In this document: piece by piece, positions 44,358-57,100 of the stretch
Position numbering within the stretch: the stretch's first letter is position 1
Layout: every line of letters starts with the position of its first letter
Assembly (NCBI GenBank): GCA_030323885.1
Contig: CM059193.1
Location: forward strand, 92,753,990-92,817,989
Direction of reading: 5' to 3'
DNA: 64,000 bases
From: Branchipolynoe longqiensis
Taxonomy: Eukaryota > Annelida > Polychaeta > Phyllodocida > Polynoidae
Notes under the pieces: generated by a model
Told to the model about the DNA's origin: nothing
The model's input: only the letters and a program-made list of their open reading frames with translations
Database searches by the model: none
Made by a program: the position numbers and the translations under genes

Positions 44358-44689
44358 CCAGACGCCATAGCCGAATCAGTAGAATGCGACCCTCGCGTGT
44401 GGGAGATCGGGATTTTGGTTTCAAGTCGAGTCAAAGAAATGATTTATAAAATTGATACTAGTCGCTTCCTAGCCTGGTGCTCGGCATTAATAGGATAGGA
44501 CAAGGAATGGTTAGCTCATTGTCAGGATAATGTGACTGAGTGGGATAGTGGGTCATGGAGCCGGTGGCCTGATTTCCCAGTGGGGCAGCACTGTAAAGTT
44601 GCCATGAGTGTGCATTGTTACAAGTTGGTACCCATCCTGATTTGACGTTAGATGTTGCTAGGACATCAAACTCCAACAACCAACCAACC
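44358..44689 (+). mobile_element. SINE-A (head R), complete with target-site duplication
   Basis: Head catagccgaatcagtagaat g, full body, tail gatgttgctaggacatcaaa then caaccaacc. Flanked by agtagcacaca (44347-44357) and agtaccacaca (44690-44700), 11 bp with one mismatch. Confidence 0.92.
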
Positions 44690-44852
44690 AGTACCACACA
44701 TTTGACAAAGATGCATTTTGCTCCCTGTGGCTTGTCGTGACACACAGGTAATGACAACTGGATACAGCACCGTAAGACTTCAGGTTGAGATATAAACATT
44801 GGAACTGTACCAATTATGTCTGGGATGGAGGTAGGGAAGGGATTGAACATTA

Positions 44853-45308
44853 ACGAGAAACAGGCCGCGATGGGAGCATGACCCAATATCAGGGTCCGTA
44901 TACATGTGAAGATATAAGGTTATTTCAAGGCTTTTCAAGGCTGTTTTTGATGCAAATTCAAGACTATTTTCATTTCGATTTAGTCTGAAATCGGCATTCG
45001 GAATATCGATTTTAGACTAATTTAGATTACTTGGGACAGTTTAATTGAATTTAAGGCTTTTAAAGACTAGTTACCGAAAATAGGTTAAATTCAAGGCTTT
45101 TCAAGACTTTCCAGGCCCGTATGACCCTGCAATATCCCACTCAGTCACATTATCCTAATAATGCTGAGCGCCTGGCTAGGAAGTGACAAGTATACAATTT
45201 GAAGTCATTGCTTTGACTCGACCAGTGTTTGAACCCATGGGTCCGAATCCCACAATCTACGAAAACGGGAGACGGACGCTCAACTCATTCGGCCATCCCG
45301 TCTGGTTG
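44853..45308 (-). mobile_element. SINE-A (head L), minus strand, split by an M6 MITE
   Basis: A body piece at 44853-44889 (ending atgacccaatat) and the 5' half at 45130-45308 (caatatcccactcagtcaca ... ctcattcggccatcccgtct) rejoin cleanly if the MITE and one caatat are removed. The 3' tail is missing. Confidence 0.88.
44890..45129. mobile_element. M6 MITE, 240 bp, with 6-bp target duplication
   Basis: Ends cagggtccgtatac and ccgtatgaccctg are imperfect inverted repeats. The interior has repeated caaggcttttcaaggc-type units. Flanking caatat at 44884-44889 and 45130-45135. An inverted relative is at 57186-57411. Confidence 0.88.
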
Positions 45309-45387
45309 GTCCGAATGAGAACCAGAAACAAACATACATGACAGTTGTGCCAAGACTGAGGCAACAGTCTAGGTGGGGGCAGTCTAC

Positions 45388-45826
45388 GAAGGATGTGTGT
45401 GTGTGTGCCGGTCTGTGCATGTTGTGTGAGTGTGTGTGCGCGCGTGTGCACGTATGTGTGTTTGCTTGTGTGTGCTTGTCTGTTTGTGTATGTGTGTGTG
45501 TGCGTGGTGTAAGTGTGTACCCGTGTGTCTATGTGTGTGCGCGCGTGTGTATATGTGTGTGCGTGCGTGCGTGTGTGTGCGTGCGTGTGTGTGCGTGTGT
45601 GTGTTTGTGTACATATGTGTGTACTTGTCTGTGTGCATGTGTGTGTTTGTGTACATATGTGTGTGTGTGTATGTGTATGTGTGCCTGTTGTGTGTGCTCG
45701 TGTTTGTGTACATATGTGTGTATGCTTGTCTGTGTGTGTATGTGTGTGCATGTGTGGTGTGCGTGTGTATGTGTGTCTGTGTGTGTGCGTGTGTGTATGT
45801 GTGGCGCGCGTGGTGTGTGTGTGTAA
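45388..45826. repeat. (TG)n / TGTGCG microsatellite, 440 bp
   Basis: Alternating purine-pyrimidine repeats (tgtgtg, tgcgcgcg, catatgtgtg) with Z-DNA potential. Overlapping C/V-rich and H/T-rich frames are artefacts. Confidence 0.95.
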
Positions 45827-45956
45827 GAAGGCAGGGGGTGGGATTTATCTGGTGCTGAGCTCCTGATCCCAATCTGCCCGGCGCATGCTCTCTCCCACCA
45901 GCTGCCGAGAACAAGCTGGGGTCATTCGGTGCACTGTGAGCAGGCTGGGTCAAGCG

Positions 45957-46296
45957 GGGTCATCGGGCTGAATGAGTTGAGCGTCAGTCTCCCGCTTTGG
46001 TAGATCATGGGATTCGAAAACCCCATGGGTTCCAACACTGGTCGAGTCAAACCAATGACTTAAAGTTGTTGCTTCCTAGCCAGGTGCTCTGCATTATTAG
46101 GATAGGGCAAGGACTGGTTTTTGCAGTGTCAGGATAATGTGACTGAGTACGGTATCAGCTCATGGTGCCGACGGCCTGGTCTCCAAGTGGGGAAGCACTA
46201 TAAAGTCACCAAGAGAGTGCACTGTCACAAGTCAGTACCCGTCCTGATATAACCTTAGATGTTGCCAGGAAGTAACACTCCAACAACCAACCAACC
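45957..46296 (+). mobile_element. SINE-A (head L), full length
   Basis: A slightly shortened head (gggctgaatgagttgagcgt), tandem T-arm motifs, full body and tail gatgttgccaggaagtaaca then caaccaacc. Confidence 0.9.
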
Positions 46297-46314
46297 GGGC
46301 AGTAACCGGGTCAG

Positions 46315-48050
46315 GTTGGTTATAACGGGACCAAGCTCATGGGTCACTTAATGTACCCGATTGGGTTAGACCGAGTGGGAGTTATGGGTCAGATTGGGTC
46401 AGGTTCATTGTACCGGATTGTGTTAGACCGAGTGGGAGTTATGGGTCAGATTGGGTCAGGTTCATTGTACCGGATGGGTTAGACCGAGTGGGAGTTATGG
46501 GTCACTCAATGTACCGGATTGTGTTAGACCGAGTGGGAGTTATGGGTCAGATTGGGTCAGGTTCATTGTACCGGATGGGTTAGACCGAGTGGGAGTTATG
46601 GGTCAGGTTCATTTTACCGGATTGTGTTAGACCGAGTGGGGGTTATGGGTCAGATTGGGTCAGGTTCATTGTACCGGATTGTGTTAGACCGAGTGGGAGT
46701 TATGGGTCAGATTGGGTCAGGTTCATTGTACCGGATGGGTTAGATCGAGTGGGAGTTATGGGTCAGGTTCATTGTACTGGATGGGTTAGACCGAGTGGGA
46801 GTTATAGGTCAGATTGGGACACGGTTCATTGTACCGGATGGGTTAGACTGAGTGGGAGTTATGGGTCAGGTTCATTGTACCGGATGGGTTAGACTGAGTG
46901 GGAGTCATGGGTCAGATTGGGTCAGGTTCATTGTACCGGATTGTGTTAGACCGAGTGGGAGTTATGGGTCAGATTGGGTCAGGTTCATTGTACCGGATGG
47001 GTTAGACAGAATGGGAGTTATGGGTCACTCAATGTACCGGATTGTGTTAGACCGAGTGGGAGTTATGGGTCAGATTGGGTCAGGTTCATTGTACCGGATG
47101 GGTTAGACCGAGTGGGAGTTATGGGTCAGGTTCATTTTACCGGATTGTGTTAGACCGAGTGGGAGTTATGGGTCAGATTGGGTCAGGTTCATTGTACCAG
47201 ATTGTGTTAGACCGAGTGGGAGTTATGGGTCAGATTGGGTCAGGTTCATTGTACCGGATGGGTTAGATCGAGTGGGAGTTATGGGTCAGATTGGGTCAGG
47301 TTCATTGTACTGGATGGGTTAGACCGAGTGGGAGTTATGGGTCAGATTGGGTCAGGTTCATTGTACCGGATGGGTTAGACTGAGTGGGAGTTATGGGTCA
47401 GGTTCATTGTACCGGATGGGTTAGACTGAGTGGGAGTCATGGGTCAGATTGGGTCAGGTTCATTGTACCGGATGGGTTAGATCGAGTGGGAGTTATGGGT
47501 CAGATTGGGTCAGGTTCATTGTACCGGATGGGTTAGATCGAGTGGGAGTTATAGTTCAGATTGGGTCAGGTTCATTGTACCGGATGGGTTAGACCGAGTG
47601 GAGGTCATAGTTCAGATTGGGTCAGGTTCATTGTACCAGATGGGTTAGACTGAGTGGGAGTTATAGTTCAGATTGGGTCAGGTTCATTGTACCGGATGGG
47701 TAAGACTGAGTGGGAGTTATGGGTCAGGTTCATTGTACCGGATGGGTTAGACTGAGTGGGAGTTATAGTTCAGATTGGGTCAGGTTCATTGCACCGGATG
47801 GGTTAGACCGAGTGGGGAGTTATGGGTCAGATTGGATCAGGTTCATTGTACCGGATGGGTTAGACTGAGTGGGAGTTATGGGTCACACTGGGTCAGGCTC
47901 ATTGTATCGAATTGGTTGGGAAGAGTGGGAGTCATGGGTCAGATTAGGTCACGCTCATTGTATCGGATTCGTTAAAAGCTTAGTCAGACTGATGGGTCAG
48001 ACTGAGTCAGGCTCATTGTATCTGATTGGTTAAGAGTCTGATTGGCAAGT
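46315..48050. repeat. 56-58-bp satellite, about 31 copies
   Basis: Unit: gttagaccgagtgggagtta, tgggtcagattgggtcaggt, tcattgtaccggatgg. A shorter variant lacks one gggtcagatt. The right end (from 47880) is increasingly diverged. Short G/S/Y-rich frames are not genes. Confidence 0.96.
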
Positions 48051-48095
48051 GCACCAGTCAGTTACCTCCATAGTGAAAACAGTGGTTTGCTTTAT

Positions 48096-48392
48096 TGGAG
48101 CTTCACGTCCTAACAAAGTCTAAGGTCAAATCCAGATGGGGTCCAACTTGTGACGGTGGACACTGATGGCAACTGCATAATGCTTGTCCAGAGTCATGAT
48201 ATCCCACTCAGTCACATTTTCTGAGCGTGAGCCGACTAGAACTCACTCAATACTAATAATGCCGAATGTGAGAGAAGGCAGCGAGCGACAAGGATCAATT
48301 TTAGTTTTTGGTTTGACTGAACCGGGGATTGATCCCATGACCTCCCACATACAAAGCAGGCACCCTACCCATTCAGTCATTCCTTGTGGTTT
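48096..48392 (-). mobile_element. SINE-A, minus strand, old and diverged
   Basis: Recognisable landmarks are cttcacgtcctaacaaagtc taaggtc, tgatatcccactcagtcaca, taataatgccgaatg and cattcagtcattcctt. Divergence is far higher than in most copies. Confidence 0.75.
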
Positions 48393-48703
48393 GTATCCTT
48401 TGTCAGAATAAACAAAGATTAATATATCAGAAATTGAGGTTTATAAACAAATATAACATATATAAATGTATGTAAAAAATAGGGGGTAGAGTGATGGAGC
48501 ATAGCCAGACAGTTATGTCATTTGCAGATAGGGGGTGCCACAATCGGCCCAGGCGCATAGTCGATGAACAATTAATAGTAAGAGTAGTATAGTAGATGAC
48601 TTAGGATAATGATACGGAGTGAAAGGTTCCGATTAATTATACTTGTATAATGGTTATACATCAGATATATAGTATTACAGCATAGCAGTGGTTAATAATA
48701 ATA
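48393..48703. other. AT-rich intergenic, no gene seen
   Basis: Nothing recognised up to the gap. Confidence 0.4.
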
Positions 48704-49202
48704 NNNNNNNNNNNNNNNNNNNNNNNNNNNNNNNNNNNNNNNNNNNNNNNNNNNNNNNNNNNNNNNNNNNNNNNNNNNNNNNNNNNNNNNNNNNNNNNNN
48801 NNNNNNNNNNNNNNNNNNNNNNNNNNNNNNNNNNNNNNNNNNNNNNNNNNNNNNNNNNNNNNNNNNNNNNNNNNNNNNNNNNNNNNNNNNNNNNNNNNNN
48901 NNNNNNNNNNNNNNNNNNNNNNNNNNNNNNNNNNNNNNNNNNNNNNNNNNNNNNNNNNNNNNNNNNNNNNNNNNNNNNNNNNNNNNNNNNNNNNNNNNNN
49001 NNNNNNNNNNNNNNNNNNNNNNNNNNNNNNNNNNNNNNNNNNNNNNNNNNNNNNNNNNNNNNNNNNNNNNNNNNNNNNNNNNNNNNNNNNNNNNNNNNNN
49101 NNNNNNNNNNNNNNNNNNNNNNNNNNNNNNNNNNNNNNNNNNNNNNNNNNNNNNNNNNNNNNNNNNNNNNNNNNNNNNNNNNNNNNNNNNNNNNNNNNNN
49201 NN
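48704..49202. other. Assembly gap (499 N)
   Basis: A run of 499 N. It lies about 1.9 kb upstream of the first recognised DNAJC25 exon and could hide exon 1 or its promoter. Confidence 0.99.
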
Positions 49203-51129
49203 CATAGTTAGAGACTTGCAGAAAAAATTCAAATAGCAGATAACTCTAATAAAACTAATGTATTCTGTTAAAATACACCAAACCCTTAAATTGAATATAT
49301 AGGTGGACTTTATATGCCTAGCAGAAGCAAAGTTATTACGGTTTATGTATCAGAAATACAGGCTAGTTTTCTCACAGTTACTCTATAGGTTTTCAGTTGC
49401 AGATTTTTGACCTGAGTAAAATAGTAAATAAACAACATAAATTATTAATTAAAAGTCTCAAAGTCATATAGAAAAACTGTCTTTTAGATGTATGTGCACT
49501 ATCTATGATAATTAACTGACAATTATTAGTTATAAATACACAAAACAACAAAAGCACATGGCCTGCATCATGTAAATGTATACAACAGCACAACAAACCA
49601 ATCAGAATACTGCATTTTGGTCAGGTGACCTAGCTTCCAAGTGAAATAGATCACTTTACACCTCAGAAAAATTCTAATATCTCGAAAATCACACCAGATA
49701 CAATAAAATCGCTTGGCACAAAAAGAGGCATGTTCACCAATCTGATGGTGCTAATTTTATATTGGGGCCATTTGCCATTTCTCAGGGAGGAGCACTGAAA
49801 TGTTAGTCCCATAGACATAACATTGGTGATTGAACACCCTGCTCGGTCAAGTTTTTCCTATGGGACGATGCGTGAGGACGTTTCACGCGGATTTGCAAGT
49901 CTCTATCATAGTTAATTAAAACTGATGTCGGATTGGCGTGTCCAATATTAATTTTTGGGGGGTATTCAGTATTTGTAAAGTACATTTAAATTTCACTTTC
50001 TTCTACTGAAGATCAATCAAGTTTGAAAACTAAAGTAATTTATAAATGCGTTCCTACTCCTAGGGCCTTTGGTAAGTCGAGGTCACTTCTCATCAAGTTT
50101 CTCTGAACCGCATATCGTGCAAAAATTACTTAATAGTGGTAAATGTAATAATTTACATTTACTAGGCCTATGTACTTGCAACTAAGTATGGGAATGTATG
50201 TTAAGCAGGTCTCGTGGCTGTATTTATATATATGGACCTAAAGCTATCTGTACCATCATTTTATAGTATGTACTGAGCACAGGACTAGGAGTAAAATAAA
50301 GTATTATTTTATGTTACTTCAGCCATGTCAATAGACTACATCACGGTTCCAGCGGCGCGGTGCATTGTGGGATGCGTCAGAGCAAACCCCCCCCCCTCCC
50401 CCAGAAGCACATGGCACATGCTAATACACTGGGTGCAGCTATGAAATGTGCTAGTTTCAGCTCATTTAGAAATAGAAAATGAGTAGGGTTAATCAGATAT
50501 TGGTTATATATTTCTTTGAAACAAGTTTTTGTTGACACATTTGACATTTTAATATTTAGAACAAGAATTACTTCTGGCTAATCAATGGTGATGTAAACAT
50601 CAGCCTGTGAAGTGAGTGAAATTGTATGTTTCTTAGCTCAAAATGCTTAATTATGGAGAGTTCTGTCTTAATCATATTCATTATATTATTATATTGCATC
50701 CTTCCGTCCATTTTTGTGCCAAATTGTTATGTATAATTTCTATTTATTTTGAATAATATGCCAGTTTTTCCCTACGCGTATCGGCAAACTCAATGGCCGT
50801 ACGCCGTACTCAATGCATTGTCAATGGCCGTGAGCAATCTCCAGTAGGTATTTACTCTTTTTTGTACATGGTTTACATAGTAAATTGAAGTGTAAAGTAA
50901 ATTCTGAAATTATAATGTACACAATGTAATAAGTATGAGGTATGTGAAATAATTTTACATTTACAATCATACACTTCCCTTTCGGGAAGTGTATGGTTCA
51001 CTAGTTCAATAGTTGTAATTTCAGTCCGGATGCCCTACTTTACAACATGGTCCTATGCCCAAAAGGCTCATTCAATGGGTCTAATTACCTAAATACAATC
51101 GTTTGACGTTTTTCTTTTCACTTTTTCAG
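49203..51129. other. Upstream region of DNAJC25, exon 1 not found
   Basis: AT-rich, mostly unique-looking DNA. I looked for a donor preceded by a cysteine-tyrosine J-domain start and a signal peptide and found none. One dispersed repeat copy lies at 50331-50465. Confidence 0.5.
50331..50465 (+). repeat. 130-bp dispersed repeat, copy 1
   Basis: atagactacatcacggttcc, agcggcgcggtgcattgtgg and gatgcgtcagagcaaa, then a C-run, then acatggcacatgctaataca and ctgggtgcagctatgaaatg. The other copy is at 59646-59775. Confidence 0.9.
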
Positions 51130-51158
51130 TATTGGATGTGTCATCCGATTCTACAAAG
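51130..51158 (+). CDS. DNAJC25: DNAJC25 exon (29-nt microexon, J-domain start)
   Basis: The acceptor is ctttttcag and the donor is aag/gtgaga. The first two bases complete a codon begun in the missing upstream exon (most likely GTA, Val). The rest reads LDVSSDSTK, corresponding to the residues that lead from the YEVLGV-type start of a J domain into helix II. The exon ends on a codon boundary. At 29 nt it would be skipped by most gene predictors. Confidence 0.85.
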
Positions 51159-54100
51159 GTGAGATATTTCTAATAAACAATTTCATTGATTCCACATTTT
51201 CAAATTTGATTTATATCTACATCTAACATTTATTGACTGCACCCTTCTTGTAGTTTTGATAGAAACTGGTGTGTGTGTGTGCTTTAAGCAATGATACTAA
51301 AGGTACTTGGCTCCTATGACAGTTTCAGATGATTGATGATTATATAATTGATGAATTAACTTATCAGATGGAAGCCATATTGTGCTCCATTTATTAAATG
51401 ATTTTGAATTATTAACACCATCTATACACCGCTTACCATCTTTAGCAAAATGACTACATATTGAAAGTTATAGTCATCTTTTCTTTCTATTTCAGACTGA
51501 AATAGTCAAAGCGTATAGGAAATTGGCGAAGAAATGGCATCCAGACATGCACAGAAGCAAAGTAAGTGGGCGTTCCATCGGTCTGTCACAAAGAGACAAA
51601 TGTAGCGTGTAAGTGATGGCCCGGGAGCCTGCACTACTGTGTAGTGTCCACTTTTTAACTTGTTATTAAAGCTCACAGGTATTCACCGCGTTACTCTTTA
51701 AAGCAAAGTCTCTCAGCGCCAGGACGTTGTCAATTCTACCACTGAAAACCCTCATCCTCATCATCCCCCCCCCCCCTTTAGCCCATTATTTGGAGTCTGT
51801 GTCCTACTTCTACCACTGAAAATTCTCCTCCTCCTCCTCCTCCTCCTCCTCCTCCTCCTCCTCCTCCTCCTCCTCCTCCTCTTCCTCCTCCCTTCTCCTC
51901 CCCCATGTCCCTTATTTGGAGTATGTGTCCTACTTCTACCAGTGAAAATCCTGCTCTTCCCCCACCCCTTAGTTGAGGTGTGTCTTACTTCTTCCACTGA
52001 AAACCCTAGCCCCTTCCACTGAAAACCCTAGCCCCTTCCCCTTCTCTCCCTCACCCCTTATTTGGAGTGCGTGTCCTACTTCTATCACTGAAAACCTGCT
52101 TCCTCTCCGCCCCCCTCCCATGCCCCTTATTTGGGGTTTGTGTCCTACTTCTACCCCTGAAAACCATGCTCCTCCCCTCCCCTCTCCCCTCCCCCCTTCC
52201 CCTCACCCTCACCCCTTAGTTGAGGTCTCCTACTTCTTTCACTGAAAACCCTCCTCTCTCCCCCCCCCCCCCCCACTCAACGCCCCTTATTTGGAGTGAT
52301 TGACCTACTTCTGGGGGTCACGTGGTGCTGCTTCCGGTGTTACCATGGATAACCCCCCCCCCCCCCCCCCATGTCCTCAGCTATCATGACACTTACTGAA
52401 TGACACTATATGGTTTCTGACCAAGTTGGCGTGCTATTTACAAAGACCGAGTGGATAATTGTGTGGGTGCTTGTCCCAGGGTTGCCAACATTAGAAGATG
52501 TAAAACCGGAAGATCTTAAAGGATGTTATAATGGGGGATCTGGGGGGTACTTCCATGAAAAATATTAAAATCTAAAACGCTCTGTGGTTTATATAATATT
52601 ACTATATTAATGGTATAACAGGGTTTCCAACATTGGAAAATCAAAAACCAGAAGATCGGCATAAGGTAATGATATGGACATAAAATATTGTACACCTTCC
52701 GGTGAAAGCGTAAAGGTTCGTAACCCTGCCGTCCTGTCAATCACTAGCCCAAATAGTGTTGGCTCTTTGGATTGAATTAGTGTACAACCATGATTTATAA
52801 CCATTAGGAATCATAGTTTTTCCAATCATAGCTGTTTGATTGTGTAACTGAGTGTAAAGTCCTCAGCTGGCATCTGTGGTTTGTGTAGGCAGGCTATAAA
52901 TAGTATAATGAAATCAATACATGCAAGAAGAGAAAGGAAGAGTATAAAGAATGAAAGTAAAGAGAGAAAATGCCCTCATGTTTATTATTATTATATAGTG
53001 GTACATGGATCGGGTATGGCATACCACCTGACCGTGTTCTCCAATAGGAATCAAGCATTTACAGTTCCACCAATGAATAGTAAGCATTCCTGTGTCACCA
53101 TGGCTACCGTGATCTGCCCACCACCACCATGCGGTGTGGCTGCTTGGCCACCACCTGCCTGAGATGTGTGTGTGGTGATCCGTGACTAACAGTTGGGGGG
53201 GAGGGGATAGTGAGTAGAGCTCCTGAGGCCCTTACACACTATCATTAGTGCCTCCTTCACACTGTCTACCTAATACACAGTGACTATTGACCATAAGTAA
53301 AGGATCACCAGCAACTACATGAATACATTCATGCACCTGGCACTATATACCATTTACCTTAGTAGACCATTTGCATTCCATTATAGACCATTTGCATTCC
53401 CCTACCAATGCGTTTTATCAGAATATTTTACATGAGTGTTCATAAACACATGTAGGTAATATACGGATAAATAGCCAGCTGATTCTCGGGTAATTTTCCA
53501 TGAATGTTGGCAGGAGTGGCAGAGGCCAAAATCCTTGAAAATGGAAAATCATAACCATATTTTCTTTAAAGCCTATTTTTGCCGATGTGCCCAAACTTCA
53601 ATCAGTGATGTTTTGTATTTTTGTTTGTTTGGTACATTAGTTGTTTAAGCAGGGGAAATTTCAGTCGCAGACGACTGGTCTTCCTCATTCCACGGCTCCT
53701 TGCCCTATCCTAGTAATGCCGAGCATCTGGCTCGGAAGTGACAAGTATAAATTTTTACGTCATTGGTTTGACTCGACCAGGATTCGAACGCACAATTATT
53801 AAAAGTGATTTTTGTTGGTTCGTTATCCTGCCTCTTGATTTTTATATTAAAGCCATACATATAGTCATTGTTATTTCTCATGCTTGTTCACAATTCACAT
53901 CTTACCCAGTGAATCGACTATGAATACAGCTGTTTTTCAGGGAACTTTAATTTAATGAACGTCTTTAAGACGTCCTGGAATTTTGGACTGGAAAGTGCTG
54001 GGAGTTGATGTCAAAATGGGTATGAACCCTGTCCTCAGTCCGACCTTTAAAGGAACAAAGTCCCAGCAGTACACCGTCCTCTGTCTGTTTTAATTATGTC

Positions 54101-57100
54101 ATATTGACTGAAGGGATGCTACACACATGGCGAGCATGCATCTCTCGGAGAGATAGATATATCCATCGTGCAAACAGATTCAAAAGGAGGCTGGCTACAC
54201 GTTTACAAGTCTTTGTTTACTTGGTTGGTTGGTTGGTTGGTTGGTTGGTTGTTAGAGTTTTTCGTCCTGGTAACATTTACGGTTATATCAGGACGGGTAC
54301 CGACTTGTGACACTGCACACTCATGGTGACTTTATAGTGCTGCCCCACTGGGAAATCACGCCGCAAGCAGCATGACCTGATATCTCACTCAGTCACATCC
54401 TGACACTGAGCTAACCAGTCCCTTGTTAATGCTGAGTGCCAGGCTAGGAAGTGACAAGTGTCAATTTTATAAGTCATTGGTTTGACTCGACCGGGAGTAA
54501 TTGTCCAAACACTTGGCAAACAGCTATGAAATAAATATTCTAAAGGACATGTTCGATCACTTCCTCGGGGATGACACAAATTGTGAGTGTAATTTAAAGA
54601 ACAACGGGACATCAAACTATAATTAACGTGTTGGTAAAGAAAAGAGGACTATCTTAGGTGTTGAATGAATGTTAATTCAGCTCTACCGGGTAAAATGCAT
54701 GAAAAAAAGATTGTTGTGAAGTTTTGAATTTTATCGAAAGGCATTTATAATTTTATGTGTGTCAAATATCTTTGATGACGGGTGAAGTAAATGGCTCTAC
54801 AAAATACCACAAATATGTTTGGAGTAATGAAGACTAATGCTCCCATATTTGTCTGGGAACAGAAAAAAAGATCTTTTTAACTATTTATCATAGTTTATGG
54901 TGTCGTTGTGGTGGGTGATGAAAATAGGAACTATTGCGCCTAGAGCATGAATCGAACCCACATCTCTTGCATTCTGGGCCAGTGTGCTAACCATTACACC
55001 ACTTATGCTCCCTGATGTCACCACCCTACTCACACCTACCTGTCTCTGTGGCTCTTTGCCTGAGAGGTCAGTGCAGACTACTAGTACTACACGCGTCCCC
55101 TGGAATTGTAAGTCTTTTAAAGCTTACAATTACATACATGCAGGCAATAACATTACATAGGCATACACAGGGTTGGTTCAGCAACCATACAGCACATAGC
55201 TTGTATAGGATCCTGGTCACGGCAACCAGTGTCATGGGGAGATGATGAAAATGGGAAATATTGCAGACTACTACAGTATAAATGACCTGTGCAAACATTG
55301 TCTTAGATCTGAAAACCGTGGATCTCCAGATCCTTGTGCATGGCTTGTGTAATAGATGTTCTTTTTTTCTTCTTTTTTTTAGGCGGACAAAGCCAAAGCA
55401 GAGCAAATGTTCACTACGATAGCCAATGCATATGAGGTAAGTATTTCAATGGATCATTCTGAGAAGTTGTGTACCACCTTTGTGATATGGAAACCAAAAG
55501 TGAAAACATTCCAAATAATAGCAGAAAACATTCCAAATAATAGCAGAAGGTTTATATGTTATGCATATATCGGAGTTGAAATTTAGTTTTTTTCACTTTT
55601 TGATTTTGATCTTACGCAAATTGAGAAAGTTGTTAAAGTTAACCGAGTAACACACATCCATATCAGCATTTGAACACACTCAACAAATTCAAACGAGATT
55701 TTATTGATTACAGTTAGGCCAAAAGAATTGTTTCTTACAAGAAAAAAGTTGGGGGTAAAACATTTGGGTAGATGTACGGTGTCGAGATACAAATTTTCGT
55801 ATTTTCATTCAACAATAACTATTTGATTTACTACCCCCAAAAATGAGGCAAAATCATTAACAATGTAACGTGGAAACCAAAATTGTGGTACAGTTTCTGA
55901 GAATGACCCAAATACCTAGATGGTCTACCATTCTGACTCTCTGTAGTCACCCATAGTCAATGGGGAAGGTTTACCGGTGTTTCTATGGAATAGCCAATTT
56001 TGCCTATTAAAGCTGCATAGTCCGATGAAAACATCCAAATTTGTTTAACCAAAACACTTATCTAGATTCATAGAAATGAATGCCAAGTCAATTCAATCAA
56101 ACACTGATGGTGCCTATGGTAATTTTGGTTCTTTCCCTTCATATGTCTCTTTAAATTAAAAGTTATATCAAACTAAAAGTAGATTATAGCAATCATTCTC
56201 TTTATTTATCTTTTTAAAAGAAAAGAAGGGGGGGGTTCTACTTCTAGCTATAAATAAGAAAGGAACCCGAGAGGTAAATGGATTGGCAACATTTTGTATA
56301 TATCGGCAATTGACTCAGTAATATCCGTACCGCTGAAAGGAAAAAAAGTGAGGTGAGTGGGGTGAGTCACGTGCTCGCAAGCAGTGTATATCAGCTGACA
56401 CAGGACCGCAGCACAGATCCGCAGCACATGGGAGCACAAACAATAATGTTATAGCGAACGGAAGAAATCCAACAGAACATGAATTAACAAGCATAATATA
56501 TTTTCCGCATTCTATACTCGTATAACATTTTATGCGGCATATATATATTTTTTAAATATTAAAGGGCAGAAACTCAGAACCATTGGATTATACAATTCTG
56601 AGTGTGTTCCTTATTTCAGATTCTCCGAGATGAAGACCAGAGAAAGGATTATGATTACATGTTGGAAAACCCAGGTATGATCTTTTAAAGAATATTTATA
56701 ATTTATTTATTATCTTTCCATGTCTGTCTTTTTTAATCTATAATTTATTTATAATCTGTACTTGTCACTATTTTTTAATTTCTTGAATAAAATCTCCTCT
56801 CAGATTCCTTTCATAAAATTTTTGACCTAGAAACCAAATTAAAGTTTATATCTAGATTGAGCAGGCATTTAATTTGGTTAGAAATATTTTATGCTTTTAA
56901 AGTGTTGGTCTGGTAATGCCAGTATGTACTTGGCTAGAATAGAATAGGTAAAATAAAGATGTTTTTCTTTTAATGTCCATCTAAAAGTAAAGCGTGCCTT
57001 GCAGACTCATGGATGAAAGATCCGTATGATTTCGTCGATTTCATGGATTTCCACTATATTTGGTGATCTACTATTTCTGTGTATTTCCAAAATATCTAAG

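Noticed and set aside
45384..45953. His/Thr-rich 189-codon frame
   Set aside because: Reverse reading of the (TG)n microsatellite.
50041..50075. Strong donor gcctttg/gtaagt as a candidate end of DNAJC25 exon 1
   Set aside because: The upstream frames contain a stop or encode nothing like the Cys-Tyr J-domain start; it is probably a chance match.
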